A program made the translations under genes and the position numbers. A stretch of DNA of 64,000 bases from Streptomyces poonensis (GTDB lineage Bacteria > Actinomycetota > Actinomycetes > Streptomycetales > Streptomycetaceae). Of this stretch, positions 1 to 8,142 are shown in pieces. The stretch's first letter is position 1; every line of letters begins with the position of its first letter. The notes beneath the pieces were generated by a model. That model saw nothing but the letters and a program-made list of their open reading frames with translations. It was not told the DNA's origin and did not search any database. Location: contig NZ_BMVW01000002.1 in the NCBI RefSeq assembly GCF_014650915.1, positions 310,001 to 374,000 on the forward strand, in the 5' to 3' direction.

Positions 1-184
1 CAGCCGCCTTCGGGCGGGGCACGATCATGAACCTGTCGCCGCGGGCGCTGTACACGACGTGCACGTCCTCGCCCGCCGCGTTACGGCTCGCCGCCTCGGC
101 GTCCAGCCGCGGCAACGACTGCGGGTCCCCCGCGGGCAGCCAGCGGCGCTCCGCGTCCCGCTCCAGAGCTGCAACGCCCCCCAT
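1..184 (-). CDS. Small conserved-type protein, N-terminal part (runs off left edge)
   Basis: About 61 codons are visible; the C-terminus lies outside the window. The peptide begins MGGVAALERDAERRWLPAG and continues through a DAEAASRNAAGEDVHVVYSARGD-like stretch to VPRPKAA, with the high G/C third positions of a real gene here. A second ATG lies two codons upstream (190), but the purine-rich GAAGAAGGAC is spaced properly only for the ATG at 184. I do not recognise the family. It is divergent from the hydrolase gene at 393, and about 200 bp between them could hold both promoters. Confidence 0.6.
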   Translation of the reverse strand, partial: MGGVAALERDAERRWLPAGDPQSLPRLDAEAASRNAAGEDVHVVYSARGDRFMIVPRPKAA

Positions 185-392
185 GTCCATGTCCTTCTTC
201 CGTCGTCGAGGTGATCGGCCCGCATGCCGTGAACGCCGGGGCCGAGCGGATTCCACGACTCATGGTGCCCGCCGGAACCGCACAACTCGTTGCAGCAGCC
301 GTTGCAGCGCCCGCTGCAACCGGCTCTGCAACGCGTGCACGCACGATGAGACGGACCGGCACCAGAACGGCCGACAACGGGGGAAGAGCAGC

Positions 393-1211
393 ATGACGCA
401 CAACACCGCGCCCGCCGCCCTGGAATGGCGTGACCGTGCCCGGGCGGTCGTCCAGGACCTGACCGCCCTGGCCCGCACCGCCACCCAGCTGCCCCACGCG
501 CCGGGGTACCGACACCGCCCCGAGACGATCACCGTCCCGCCACCGGCGCCCTCGTCGCGGCAGTCGGGCCCCGTCCGCCCCACGCACACTCCCGTGCTGC
601 TGGTCCACGGCTACCTGACCACCGAGCAGTGCTGGACGCCACTGCTGCGCCGACTGCACCGGGCGGGCTTCCGCGACACGAGCTGCCTGCGCTACAACAC
701 CCTCACCACCGGCATCCCGCAGATCGCCGCCGCCCTCACCGACGCGGCCCGGGCAGCCATGGACCGCACCGCGTCCGGCAACGTCCACCTCATCGGCTAC
801 AGCCTCGGCGGCCTGGCCGTCCGCTACGCCGTCCAGCACCTCGGCCTGGACACCGGCACCCGGACCGCCGTCACCATCGCCACACCCCACCACGGCAGTC
901 CGTGGGCCAAGGCCGCACCCGGGATCGCAGCCCCCCAGATGCGCCCCGGCTCCACCCTCCTGACCACACTGCCCGACCTGGCCGCCGGCCACCCGGTGCG
1001 GTGGCTGCTCGTACACAGCGACAGCGACCCGGTCGTGCCGGCCGGCAGCGCCACCGCCGGCCGCTCCCCGGACGCCGTCCACGTGCCCGGATGCGGACAC
1101 CTGGGCCTGGTGACGGATCCGCGTACGGCGGAAGTGGTGACGGCCCACCTGTGCCACGCCGAGACCGACGCCGTCACCGTGGTTCCCCGGCCGCTCCACG
1201 ACGCGGCGTGA
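393..1211 (+). CDS. Alpha/beta-hydrolase, lipase/esterase-like
   Basis: The 272-residue protein has an alpha/beta-hydrolase core: oxyanion-region LLVHGY (69-74), nucleophile elbow GYSLGG with Ser137, a plausible acid in HSDSDPVVP, and a catalytic His in GCGHLGLV near the C-terminus. The family hydrolyses ester bonds, often of lipids. No signal peptide is visible, so a cytoplasmic role is likelier than secretion. The ATG at 393 follows GGGGAAGAG at good spacing; the longer open frame upstream lacks protein-like composition. The gene stands alone, divergent from the partial gene at the edge. The substrate cannot be told. Confidence 0.85.
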   Translation: MTHNTAPAALEWRDRARAVVQDLTALARTATQLPHAPGYRHRPETITVPPPAPSSRQSGPVRPTHTPVLLVHGYLTTEQCWTPLLRRLHRAGFRDTSCLRYNTLTTGIPQIAAALTDAARAAMDRTASGNVHLIGYSLGGLAVRYAVQHLGLDTGTRTAVTIATPHHGSPWAKAAPGIAAPQMRPGSTLLTTLPDLAAGHPVRWLLVHSDSDPVVPAGSATAGRSPDAVHVPGCGHLGLVTDPRTAEVVTAHLCHAETDAVTVVPRPLHDAA

Positions 1212-1798
1212 GCACCGGGACCGACGTGTCCGCCGCGTGCCCCGCGCCACGCCTGGTGGACGGCGAGAGCTGTCGTGACGGTGGTCGCCAGGACCGGCGT
1301 CCACAGCCGTACGTTCCTGCCCCGCTCCCGCGCCGTACGCCGCCTGCCGGGCCACGGACTGCGGGGTTCCCGCTCCTCCAGAGGCTCCGACATCGCGACC
1401 GCCCACGGGTGCCGACCGGGGCGGGGACACGAGCCGCCGGCACGACGAGTGCGGTGGTCGCGACGCCCATGGCCACCGTGCCGATCCACAGCGACCAGGC
1501 GGCCCGCGCCCGCGCGGACCGCTGCGCCCTGCCCGCGGCCCGCCCCGCCGGTCCACGCAGTCCCCGACCGTACCGAACCAAGTGACCGTCTCCGCGCGGG
1601 AGTTAGGGAATGACAGGAGCGACCGGTGCCGCCCGCGCCTGATCCCTACCGGGGGGTAGGCCGACAGCGGCCGCTTGTTATACATTCCGTCTAACAACGA
1701 TCGGCGGCGTCCTGGGAGACGTCCCGACCAGCGTGCCGTTCCACGGGAGCCGGCCCAGCACACCGCACGGCAGTCACTCGAACTGAGGAGTTGGGAGC
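1212..1798. other. Intergenic region with possible decayed membrane-protein gene
   Basis: No convincing intact gene lies in these 587 bp. On the minus strand, roughly 1581-1270, two hydrophobic stretches occur in different frames: LWIGTVAMGVATTALVV (frame starting near 1581) and LWTPVLATTVTTALAV (frame with an ATG at 1393). Neither frame closes before running antisense into the hydrolase gene. This could be a frameshifted remnant of a small two-helix membrane protein or chance. The right end holds the promoter region of the diiron oxygenase gene. Confidence 0.35.
1675..1697. promoter_or_regulatory. Inverted repeat, candidate operator upstream of diiron oxygenase
   Basis: TTGTTA (1675-1680) and TAACAA (1692-1697) form perfect 6-bp arms around 11 bp, extending to 7 of 8 matches when TTGTTATA is paired with TCTAACAA. 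The site is AT-rich against a very GC-rich background and lies about 100 bp before the ATG at 1799. It has the form of a TetR- or MarR-type operator, but no regulator gene is adjacent. Confidence 0.45.
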
Positions 1799-2728
1799 AT
1801 GGCAAGCAGCACGACCCGGCCGGACGTTCAGGGAAGCCAGGCCCAGGGGGGCGCTCAGGGCCCCGGTGTCGCCCGGCGACTGCTCGACTCGTCCGCGACG
1901 CTGTCCTACGACCCGCTGACGGAAGTGGACTGGGAGACGCCGCTGGACAAGGACTTCCACGGTGCGAGCCCGGAGTGGTGCACGCTGTTCGGCACCGCGT
2001 ACTGGAACGAGATGACCGAGGTCCAGCGCAGGGAGCTGACCCGGCAGGAGGCCGCGTCGGTCGCGTGCACCGGCATATGGTTCGAAATGATCCTCCAGCA
2101 GCTGATCCTGCGGGACGTCTACGCCAAGGACGCGAGCGATGACACGGTCCAGTGGGCCCTCACCGAGATAGCCGACGAGTGCCGCCACTCGATCATGTTC
2201 GCCCGTGGCGCCAGGAAGCTCGGCGCCCCCGCGTACCGCCCGCGGCGCCTGGCCGTCGAACTGGGCCGCGCCTTCAAGACCGTCGCGTTCGGCGAGGCCG
2301 CCTACGCGGCGATCCTGGTCGCCGAAGAGGTCCTGGACGTCATGCAGCGCGACTGGATGCGCGACGAGCGCGTCGTCCCGTTCGTGCGCACCATCAACAA
2401 CATCCATGTCGTCGAGGAGTCCCGGCACATGAAGTTCGCCCGCGAGGAGATGCGCCGGCATCTGGAGAAGGCGGGACCGGTCCGCCGCAACATCCACGCC
2501 TTCGTGATCGCGGTGGCCGCGTACGTGATCGTCACCAGCATGGTGAACAAGAAGGTGTACGCCAACGCCGGCCTGGACGAGGAGCGCGCGCTCGCCGAGG
2601 CCCGGGCCAATGAGCACCACAAGGCGATGCTGCGCTCCAGCTGCGCCGGCCTCATGGACTTCCTGGCCTCCTGCCGGCTGCTCACCAGGCCGGCCCTGGC
2701 GTTCTACCAGCGCGCCCACCTGATCTGA
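1799..2728 (+). CDS. AurF-like non-haem diiron oxygenase
   Basis: The 309-residue protein resembles the p-aminobenzoate N-oxygenase (AurF) diiron family. Helical carboxylate/His motifs of a diiron site are visible: QEAASVACTGIWFE, EIADECRHSIMFARGA, AEEVLDVMQRDW and HVVEESRHMKFAREE. Family members use two irons and O2 to oxidise amines or do related oxygenations; the substrate here is unknown. The start is set by ACTGAGGAG 10-15 bp upstream. The next gene, a ferredoxin-fused reductase on the same strand 76 bp away, could supply electrons, which supports an operon. An inverted repeat at 1675-1697 may control the pair. Confidence 0.85.
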   Translation: MASSTTRPDVQGSQAQGGAQGPGVARRLLDSSATLSYDPLTEVDWETPLDKDFHGASPEWCTLFGTAYWNEMTEVQRRELTRQEAASVACTGIWFEMILQQLILRDVYAKDASDDTVQWALTEIADECRHSIMFARGARKLGAPAYRPRRLAVELGRAFKTVAFGEAAYAAILVAEEVLDVMQRDWMRDERVVPFVRTINNIHVVEESRHMKFAREEMRRHLEKAGPVRRNIHAFVIAVAAYVIVTSMVNKKVYANAGLDEERALAEARANEHHKAMLRSSCAGLMDFLASCRLLTRPALAFYQRAHLI

Positions 2729-2748
2729 GCCCTTTCCGCCGCGTCGCG

Positions 2749-2804
2749 GAGCAGGACAGGACAGAGCAGGACAGGACAGAGCAGGACGGACCAGAGCGGA
2801 CACC
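2749..2804. repeat. 15-bp tandem repeat abutting the start codon of the reductase gene
   Basis: The unit GAGCAGGACAGGACA occurs perfectly at 2749-2763 and 2764-2778, with a diverged third copy at 2779-2793 and a partial fourth (2794-2804) ending at the ATG at 2805. It fills most of the 76-bp gap after the oxygenase stop. The purine-rich core AGGACAGGAC resembles a ribosome-binding site, so copy number could set ribosome access or spacing. Tandem slippage is the likely origin. Confidence 0.85.
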
Positions 2805-4466
2805 ATGACCTACGCCATCACCCAGACCTGTTGCAGCGACGCCACCTGCGTCGCCGTCTGCCCGGTCAACTGCATCCACCCCACTCCGGAGGAACGTTCC
2901 TTCAGGGGCACGGAGATGCTGTACATCGACCCGAGGGCCTGCATCGACTGCGGCGCCTGCGCCGACGCCTGCCCGGTGGACGCGATCTTCCCCGCCGACA
3001 CGCTCACCGGCCCCCGGAAGGCGTACGTCGACATCAACGCCGCGTACTACGCGGACACCGAGCCCGCCGAGGTCACCGACGACAGCCCGAACTTCCACCC
3101 CTGGGACAGACCGACGTTCGAGCGCACCCTGCCCGCCGACTTCCGCCCGCTCCGCGTCGCGGTCGTCGGCACCGGCCCGGCCGGTATGTACACCGCCGAG
3201 GACCTGCTCCTGCACACGGGCGCCGAGGTCACGTTGATCGACCGGCTCCCGGTGGCCGGGGGCCTCGTACGGTACGGCGTGGCACCCGACCACCCCGCGA
3301 CCAGGAAGGTCGGCGACACGTTCGCCCGGCTGCACGGCCATCCACGGGTACGGATGCTGCTCGGGCTGCGGGTCGGCGAGGACGTCACCGTCGAGGAACT
3401 CGCCGCGCACCACGACGCCGTCGTGTACGCGGTGGGCGCGGCCGACGGCAGGCGGCTGGGCGTCGACGGTGAGGACCTCGCCGGGAGCCTGTCCGCCAGT
3501 ACGTTCGTCGCCTGGTACAACGCCCACCCCGACGTCGCCCCCGACGCGATCGACCTCTCGGCGGAGCGCGTCGTCGTGGTCGGCAACGGCAACGTCGCCC
3601 TCGACGTGGCCCGCATCCTGGTCATGGACCCCGAGGAACTGGCCGGCACCGACATCGCCGGCCACGCGCTCCGGGCGCTGCGCGGCAGCAACGTGCGCGA
3701 GGTCGTCCTGCTCGGGCGCCGCGGCCCCGAGGACGCGTCCTGCACCCGCCCCGAACTGCTCGCCCTCACCCAGCTGCCGGGCGTGGACCTGGTCGTCGAC
3801 GACCACGACCCCCGGACCGGTGCGGCGATCGACGCGGCCGGCCCGCACGACAAGGCCGCCCTGCTGCGCGACGTCACCCGGGCGGAGGTCGACTGGTCGG
3901 CCCCGCCGCCCGCGGGCCGCCGTATCGTCTTCCGCTTCCACTCCGCGCCCGTGGAAGTGCTCGCCGGGGACGCCGCCGGGGCCGTCCGGGCGGTACGGGT
4001 CTCCGGGCCCGCCGGCACGGAGGACGTCGACATCCCCACCGGAATGCTGCTCAAGGCGATCGGCTACCGGGGGACTCCCGTTCCGGGGCTGCCGTTCGAC
4101 GAGGCCGCAGGAACGATTCCGCACACACACGGCCGAGTCACGGGACAGCCGGGCGCGTACGTCGTGGGGTGGATCAAGCGCGGACCCTCCGGCGGCATCG
4201 GCGCCAACCGTGCCTGCGCCGCCGAGACGGTCGGGACGCTGCTCGCCGACGCCGTGGACGGCGCGTTGCCGACGCCCGGCGGGTCGTCGAGGTCGTTCCG
4301 GCGTCTGGTACGGCGCCGCAACCGCGATGTGGTCGACGCGCGCGGGCTCGCCGCCATCGAGCGGGCCGAGCTGGCGCGCGGCCGTGGTGACCGCGGGCCG
4401 CGGGCCAGGCTGGCCACCGTGCCCGAGCTCGTCGCGGCCTCGAAGCGACGACGGCTCCTGCCCTGA
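2805..4466 (+). CDS. fprB: Ferredoxin--NADP reductase with N-terminal ferredoxin domain (FprB-like)
   Basis: The 553-residue protein fuses an N-terminal ferredoxin domain to an adrenodoxin-reductase-like flavoprotein. Cluster ligands lie in CSDATCVAVCPVNC and CIDCGACADACPVD (about residues 10-65). The FAD-binding GTGPAG lies in VAVVGTGPAGMYTAEDL (near 125), and NADP binding is seen in VVVVGNGNVALDVARIL. The C-terminal GWIKRGPSGGIGANR matches the family. It should move electrons between NADPH, FAD and iron-sulfur clusters, and by position to the AurF-like oxygenase upstream. The ATG at 2805 is preceded only by repeat-derived purine tracts. Length is normal for FprB; no defect is seen. Confidence 0.9.
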   Translation: MTYAITQTCCSDATCVAVCPVNCIHPTPEERSFRGTEMLYIDPRACIDCGACADACPVDAIFPADTLTGPRKAYVDINAAYYADTEPAEVTDDSPNFHPWDRPTFERTLPADFRPLRVAVVGTGPAGMYTAEDLLLHTGAEVTLIDRLPVAGGLVRYGVAPDHPATRKVGDTFARLHGHPRVRMLLGLRVGEDVTVEELAAHHDAVVYAVGAADGRRLGVDGEDLAGSLSASTFVAWYNAHPDVAPDAIDLSAERVVVVGNGNVALDVARILVMDPEELAGTDIAGHALRALRGSNVREVVLLGRRGPEDASCTRPELLALTQLPGVDLVVDDHDPRTGAAIDAAGPHDKAALLRDVTRAEVDWSAPPPAGRRIVFRFHSAPVEVLAGDAAGAVRAVRVSGPAGTEDVDIPTGMLLKAIGYRGTPVPGLPFDEAAGTIPHTHGRVTGQPGAYVVGWIKRGPSGGIGANRACAAETVGTLLADAVDGALPTPGGSSRSFRRLVRRRNRDVVDARGLAAIERAELARGRGDRGPRARLATVPELVAASKRRRLLP

Positions 4467-4526
4467 CCGTGCCCGCTCCGAGCACACTTGGCCCGTGCGC
4501 CCGGAGCTGCACCGTCACTCAACGGA

Positions 4527-4727
4527 CTACGAGAAGTTCTGGGCCAACTGTCCGAGGCCGTTGAGGACCCCCCGACCGAAGTCGGTCGGGGCGATCAGTA
4601 TCCCCAGCACTACGGCGATGATCACGACCACCAACTGGTCCCATCGGTTCCGTGACTTGACCGGGCGGAACAACAGCAGGAGGAGGATGACGGCCAGCAG
4701 CAGCGCCAGGTTGATGGTCAGATCCAT
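4527..4727 (-). CDS. Small two-helix membrane protein (copy A of tandem pair)
   Basis: The 66-residue protein starts MDLTINLALLLAVILLLLLF, then a basic loop (RPVKSRNRWDQ) and a second hydrophobic helix, LVVVIIAVVLGILIA, followed by a short tail with DFGRGVLNGLGQLAQ. GGGAGGTCC upstream of the ATG at 4727 sets the start; an upstream ATG at 4754 is not preceded by a site. It is a close paralogue of the gene at 4881-5093, sharing TINLALLLAV and the TDxGxGxLxxLxQLAxxxS tail. The family is not recognised. It converges on the reductase gene. Confidence 0.8.
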   Translation of the reverse strand: MDLTINLALLLAVILLLLLFRPVKSRNRWDQLVVVIIAVVLGILIAPTDFGRGVLNGLGQLAQNFS

Positions 4728-4880
4728 GGTCAGGACCTCCCGTCGGACGGCCACCCTGGCTTTCTGTCTAGCGCGAAAGCGCCAGTACCGCTTCCGACGG
4801 ACCGGGAGTTGGCGACAAAATACCTATTTGGCTCGATTTAACCGGCCAGTTGCCGATGGCCCCCCGAAGGAAGCCCGCCG

Positions 4881-5093
4881 TCACTGGCCGGCCCGCGAGA
4901 CGCCTTCGGCGAGTTGGCTCAGGACGTCGAGGATCCCCTGACCGAGATCGGTCGAGGCGAGCAGCAGTCCCAAGGTGATCGCTATGACCACGCTCAATTG
5001 CTCGTCCCTTCGGCTCCGGGCCTCCGTACGGCGACGCAACCGCAGGAAGACGATGACGGCCAACAGCAACGCCAGGTTGATGGTCAGCACCAT
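4881..5093 (-). CDS. Small two-helix membrane protein (copy B of tandem pair)
   Basis: The 70-residue protein begins MVLTINLALLLAVIVFL, has an Arg-rich loop (RLRRRTEARSRRDEQ), a second helix LSVVIAITLGLLLA, and a tail STDLGQGILDVLSQLAEG. It matches copy A over its whole length, and the same GGGAGGTCC ribosome-binding site precedes it. The loop is more basic than in copy A, suggesting divergence after duplication. The role is unknown; two helices and a cytoplasmic basic loop suggest a small inner-membrane protein. Confidence 0.8.
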   Translation of the reverse strand: MVLTINLALLLAVIVFLRLRRRTEARSRRDEQLSVVIAITLGLLLASTDLGQGILDVLSQLAEGVSRAGQ

Positions 5094-5262
5094 GGGCCAG
5101 GACCTCCCGTCGGGCCACGCCCGTCCTGGTTGATGAAAGCAGGAACGTTCACCCGGCTTTCTTGTTTAGCGCGGAACCACCACAACCGCGCCCACGCGGC
5201 TCAGGGGTTGGCGGCAAAGTGCCCATCTGGCTTGATTCGGCGGCCGCCGGGCGCCCACCGGC

Positions 5263-5897
5263 TCAACCCCCGCTGCTCTCCCGCACCATGAGGCGATGCC
5301 CGGCCACATGGCCCCGCGGCGGCCCCGGCTCCGGCCCTGGCTCATCGATGCGCTCCAGCAGCAGGGACACCGCCGTACGCGCGATCTCCCCCTTGTCCGG
5401 AGCGACCGTGGTCAGGCTCGGCACGCTGAAGCGCGACGCCTCGATGTCGTCGAACCCCACCACGTCGAGATCCCCGGGCACCGCACGGCCGCCCTCGGGC
5501 AACGCGGCAGCAGGGACAGCAGGCTGAGGATGACGCCGTCGCAGAACTGCGCGTCGAAGCCGTGCCGCGCGGCCAGTTCGCGCTCGCGCACCGCCCCGGT
5601 CTGGTGGAGCAGTACGGTGCGCCCGCGCCGGTCGGCCTCCGTCATCACGTACTTGGCCAGCTCGGCGAAGTAGGCGACGTCGAGTTCCGGCACGGCCAGG
5701 GTGATCACACCGGTACGGCCCTGGCGGAGCCGGCGGCCGGCGATGTCGACGCGGTAGCCGAGCGCGTCGATCGCCTCCCGGACGGCGGCGCGGGTCCGCT
5801 CCGACACGTGCGCGAAGTCGTTGACCACGTTGGAGACGGTCCTCGGGGACACGCCCGCGTACTCCGCGACGTCCTTCATGCTCGGCCTGGCCGCCAC
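5263..5897 (-). pseudogene. LacI-family regulator, internally deleted and frameshifted
   Basis: The N-terminal part (GTG at 5897 after GAAGGGGGAC) encodes a LacI helix-turn-helix, MKDVAEYAGVSPRTVSNVVN, the hinge, and the start of the sugar-binding core to GFDAQFCDGVILSLLS. The sequence then jumps, in another frame, to the C-terminal piece GDLDVVGFDDIEASRFSVPS through VSLLLERI (frame open 5502-5263). Around 100 core residues are missing compared with a normal 330-residue LacI protein. The remnant might make a truncated DNA-binding protein of about 150 residues, but a working effector sensor is excluded. Confidence 0.85.
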
Positions 5898-6021
5898 GCC
5901 GTCCCCCTTCCGCCCCCTGGACCGTAGCGAGCGGTTACCTCGCGGGTAATCGACCCGCTCCCCGGTCTCCAGCAGGGTGGTGGCCGTACACCACGGAGGA
6001 AACGGAAGACCAGGAGCAGAC

Positions 6022-6375
6022 ATGCCTGCCTACGCCCTCGCCAATCTCCGCCCGCCGGCCCGCCTCGACGAGGACGTCCTGACCTACATGGAGCGCATCC
6101 AGGCGACCCTGGACCCCTTCGGGGGGCGCTTCCTGGTCCACGGGGCGCCCGAACGGGACGTGATGGAGGGCACCTGGCCCCAGGCGCTCGTCGTCATCGC
6201 CTTCCCGTCGCTGGCCGAGGCCCGCGACTGGTACGCCTCCCCGGGCTACCAGGACATACTGCCCCTGCGCACCCGGCACATGGCCGGCGACGTCCTGTTC
6301 GTCGACGGTGTGGCCCCCGGCTACGATCCGGCCGCCACGGCCGCCGCGATCCGCGCCGCGCAGACCGCCGCCTGA
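6022..6375 (+). CDS. DUF1330 family protein
   Basis: The 117-residue protein reads MPAYALANLRPPARLDEDVL and continues with FGGRFLVHGAPERDVMEGTW, LVVIAFPSLAEARDWYASPGY and LPLRTRHMAGDVLFVDGV. This is the DUF1330 pattern, a ferredoxin-like alpha/beta fold of unknown chemistry related to the ABM/EthD-type dimeric barrels. The start is fixed by CAGGAGCAGAC. It is divergent from the broken LacI gene, which may once have controlled it. Length and motifs look complete. Confidence 0.85.
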   Translation: MPAYALANLRPPARLDEDVLTYMERIQATLDPFGGRFLVHGAPERDVMEGTWPQALVVIAFPSLAEARDWYASPGYQDILPLRTRHMAGDVLFVDGVAPGYDPAATAAAIRAAQTAA

Positions 6376-6410
6376 CCCGTCCGGCCGTCGCCCGGCCGGG
6401 AAGCCACGCC

Positions 6411-7318
6411 TCAGTACCCCCACGCCTTCGCGATCACCCGTGTCCTCGCCGACAGACTCTCGCTGCCCGGGTGCGGCCGGCCCGGCTGGACCCGGCCGGA
6501 GAGGATCTTCTCGCTGCGGTCGCCCAGGTTGGGCGGCAGGGGCCCCTGGTGCTGGGCGCCGTAGTCGAGCATGGCCGCCTCCCACGGCACGTCCAGCCAG
6601 TCGCAGATGCCGCGGGTGACCTTCTCCGGATCGGTGGTGAGGTCCTTGTGGCGCACGGTGTGACGCAGCGCCGGGTCCAGCGCACGGCGTGCCTCTTCCA
6701 GGGGGAGCAGGTACTTGAGCGCGTTGCGCTCGTTGGCCTCGGCCGTGGCGGTGTTGCCCTTGCGGTTGTTCAACGAGCTGACGATGCCCGCCGGATGGCG
6801 GTGCAGGATCAGGAAGCGGGCCCCCGCGGCCAGGCGTACCGGAGCCGCTCCCACACCCAGACGTTGCCGGGTGTCTTGTCCACGAGGACGTCCTTGGCGC
6901 TGCGCTCCAGTTCCCGGTGCAGGACCCGGTCCCAGAGCAGATGCTCCAGCTCCGTCCTGTCGAGGTCGAGTTCCCTCATGGACCGCTCGGAGAATCCCGG
7001 TGTCAGCCCGACCTCCACACTGCGCAGATGCGATTCGTGCGGGGCGCGGATCCGGGAATGGCTGTCGAGCAGCATACGGAGCAGCGTGGAACCGGAGCGG
7101 ACCGGGGCGAGCACGAAGACGGGGTTCTCGACCAGCCTCGGGGCACGCGGCACGGTCGTCTCGACCGCCACCGTCTTCTTCGGCGGCCGACGCCCGGGCG
7201 CGGCGGCCCGGTCCTCCGGAGGGCGCGCGGAGTCCGCGCGGCCGGTGCGCCGGGGCGGCCGCAGCGCCTCCTTGAGGAGGCGGCCTCGTCGCCGTACATC
7301 GGTGTTCAAGGTTCCCAC
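6411..7318 (-). pseudogene. PAPS-type sulfotransferase with a frameshift
   Basis: The N-terminal frame (GTG at 7318 after GAGGAG) carries the 5'-phosphosulfate-binding loop VFVLAPVRSGSTLLRMLLDS and reaches KTPGNVWVWERLRYAW. There the frame is lost near 6825. The rest follows in another frame, GARFLILHRHPAGIVSSL (3'-phosphate-binding region), through DWLDVPWE to the stop at 6411. Near-perfect alignment of the two halves at YAWP/GARF points to a one- or two-base indel in a CCGCGGGGGCCC run. It is a recent inactivation, a programmed shift or a sequencing error. The family transfers sulfate from PAPS to lipids, sugars or alcohols. It is divergent from the acyl carrier protein cluster. Confidence 0.85.
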
Positions 7319-7497
7319 ACGCAACTCCTCGCCTTTGCCTCGCGGGGATTCCGCCCCGGGAACCCATGCCTGGGCTGTGTGTTTTCCTGACCTCGGATGA
7401 AAATCGGCGCTCCGCGCGCGAACGCAGGTCCAGTAATTCGGTCCCGCGTACGGGCCGCTCCGGTGGAACCGCTCACCGGGTCACCTGAACGTGCCAT
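7306..7497 (-). CDS. Possible short leader ORF upstream of the sulfotransferase
   Basis: A 63-codon frame starts at an ATG with a strong GAGGAGG site and ends 13 bp inside the sulfotransferase frame, a geometry that fits translational coupling. The peptide, MARSGDPVSGSTGAARTRDR onwards, resembles no family I know. Third positions are less G/C-biased than neighbours, which counts against a conserved protein. It may be a leader or a chance ORF. Confidence 0.25.
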   Translation of the reverse strand: MARSGDPVSGSTGAARTRDRITGPAFARGAPIFIRGQENTQPRHGFPGRNPREAKARSCVWEP

Positions 7498-7866
7498 GGG
7501 CCGGCCTCCTCAGTAACTGCGTCTCCGTCATGGTCGTTGGCCGCTGAGTGTGCGGAATCAATTGAGCATCGAAAGGGCGCCCGTTGGAGGTGGCCGGCCT
7601 CCGTCGGGGCGACGGCGGGTGCGAGCGGGCGGACAGCCGTCGCGCGGCAGCGTCCCGTCCGGGCAGGACGAGCCCTCGGGCCCGCATCCGCATCGCGCGT
7701 GACGGCTCGCCCGCGCAGTCGTCACGCGGTACGGGGAGCCGCCGCCGACCGCGGGGGGAGCACCGCTCACGGGATGAGCACCGCTCACGGCGGACGTACC
7801 GCCGGACAGGAAGACAGACAGGACCGCACCGGCACCCGGTGCGGCGACGAGAGATCGGAGAGCTGC
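7498..7866. other. Divergent intergenic region before the acyl carrier protein gene
   Basis: No gene is supported here. The stretch 7530-7580 is relatively AT-rich (GGAATCAATTGAG) and is the likeliest place for the promoters of the plus-strand lipid cluster and the minus-strand sulfotransferase. No clear terminator or palindrome was found. Confidence 0.4.
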
Positions 7867-8142
7867 ATGGACCTCGCGCGTCGGGATGTCGTGGAGGCGC
7901 TGCACCCTCTGTGTGCGCAGGTGATGTCGGTGCCGCTGGAGTCGGTGGTGCCGGAGGCGCGGCTGGTGGCCGACCTCGGAGCCGACAGCCTGGACGTCAC
8001 CGAACTGGAAGCGGCCGTCGAGGAGCTGTTCGGGGTGTCCTTGGGGGCCGCGTCGACGGCCGGGGTGGCCACGGTCGGCGACGTGGCGGACCTCATCGTC
8101 AGGCAGCGCGCCGTGGACAGCCGGAGGCAGGCCGTCGCATGA
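7867..8142 (+). CDS. Acyl carrier protein
   Basis: The 91-residue protein has the phosphopantetheine attachment site DLGADSLDVTELEAAVEE with Ser41, a typical four-helix ACP length and an acidic character. The Ser should carry the 4'-phosphopantetheine arm that holds growing acyl chains. The start follows GATCGGAGAG. Its stop overlaps the ketosynthase start as ATGA, so the two are translationally coupled. It is not in a primary fabD-fabH-acpP-fabF setting, so a dedicated secondary acyl pathway is likely. Confidence 0.9.
   Translation: MDLARRDVVEALHPLCAQVMSVPLESVVPEARLVADLGADSLDVTELEAAVEELFGVSLGAASTAGVATVGDVADLIVRQRAVDSRRQAVA

Larger units (their letters stand above)
4527..5240. repeat. Tandem duplication of small membrane gene plus its upstream region
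   Basis: Homology between the copies extends past the coding regions. Upstream of both genes (4731-4840 and 5095-5238) lie CAGGACCTCCCGTCGG, then a GGCTTTCT(T)GTxTAGCGCG block, then GTTGGCG(A/G)CAAA followed by an ATxTGGCT(C/T)GATT block, in the same order and orientation. The unit is about 350-400 bp. The far block is unusually AT-rich and probably holds the promoter; its conservation in diverged copies argues that it works. Confidence 0.75.
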
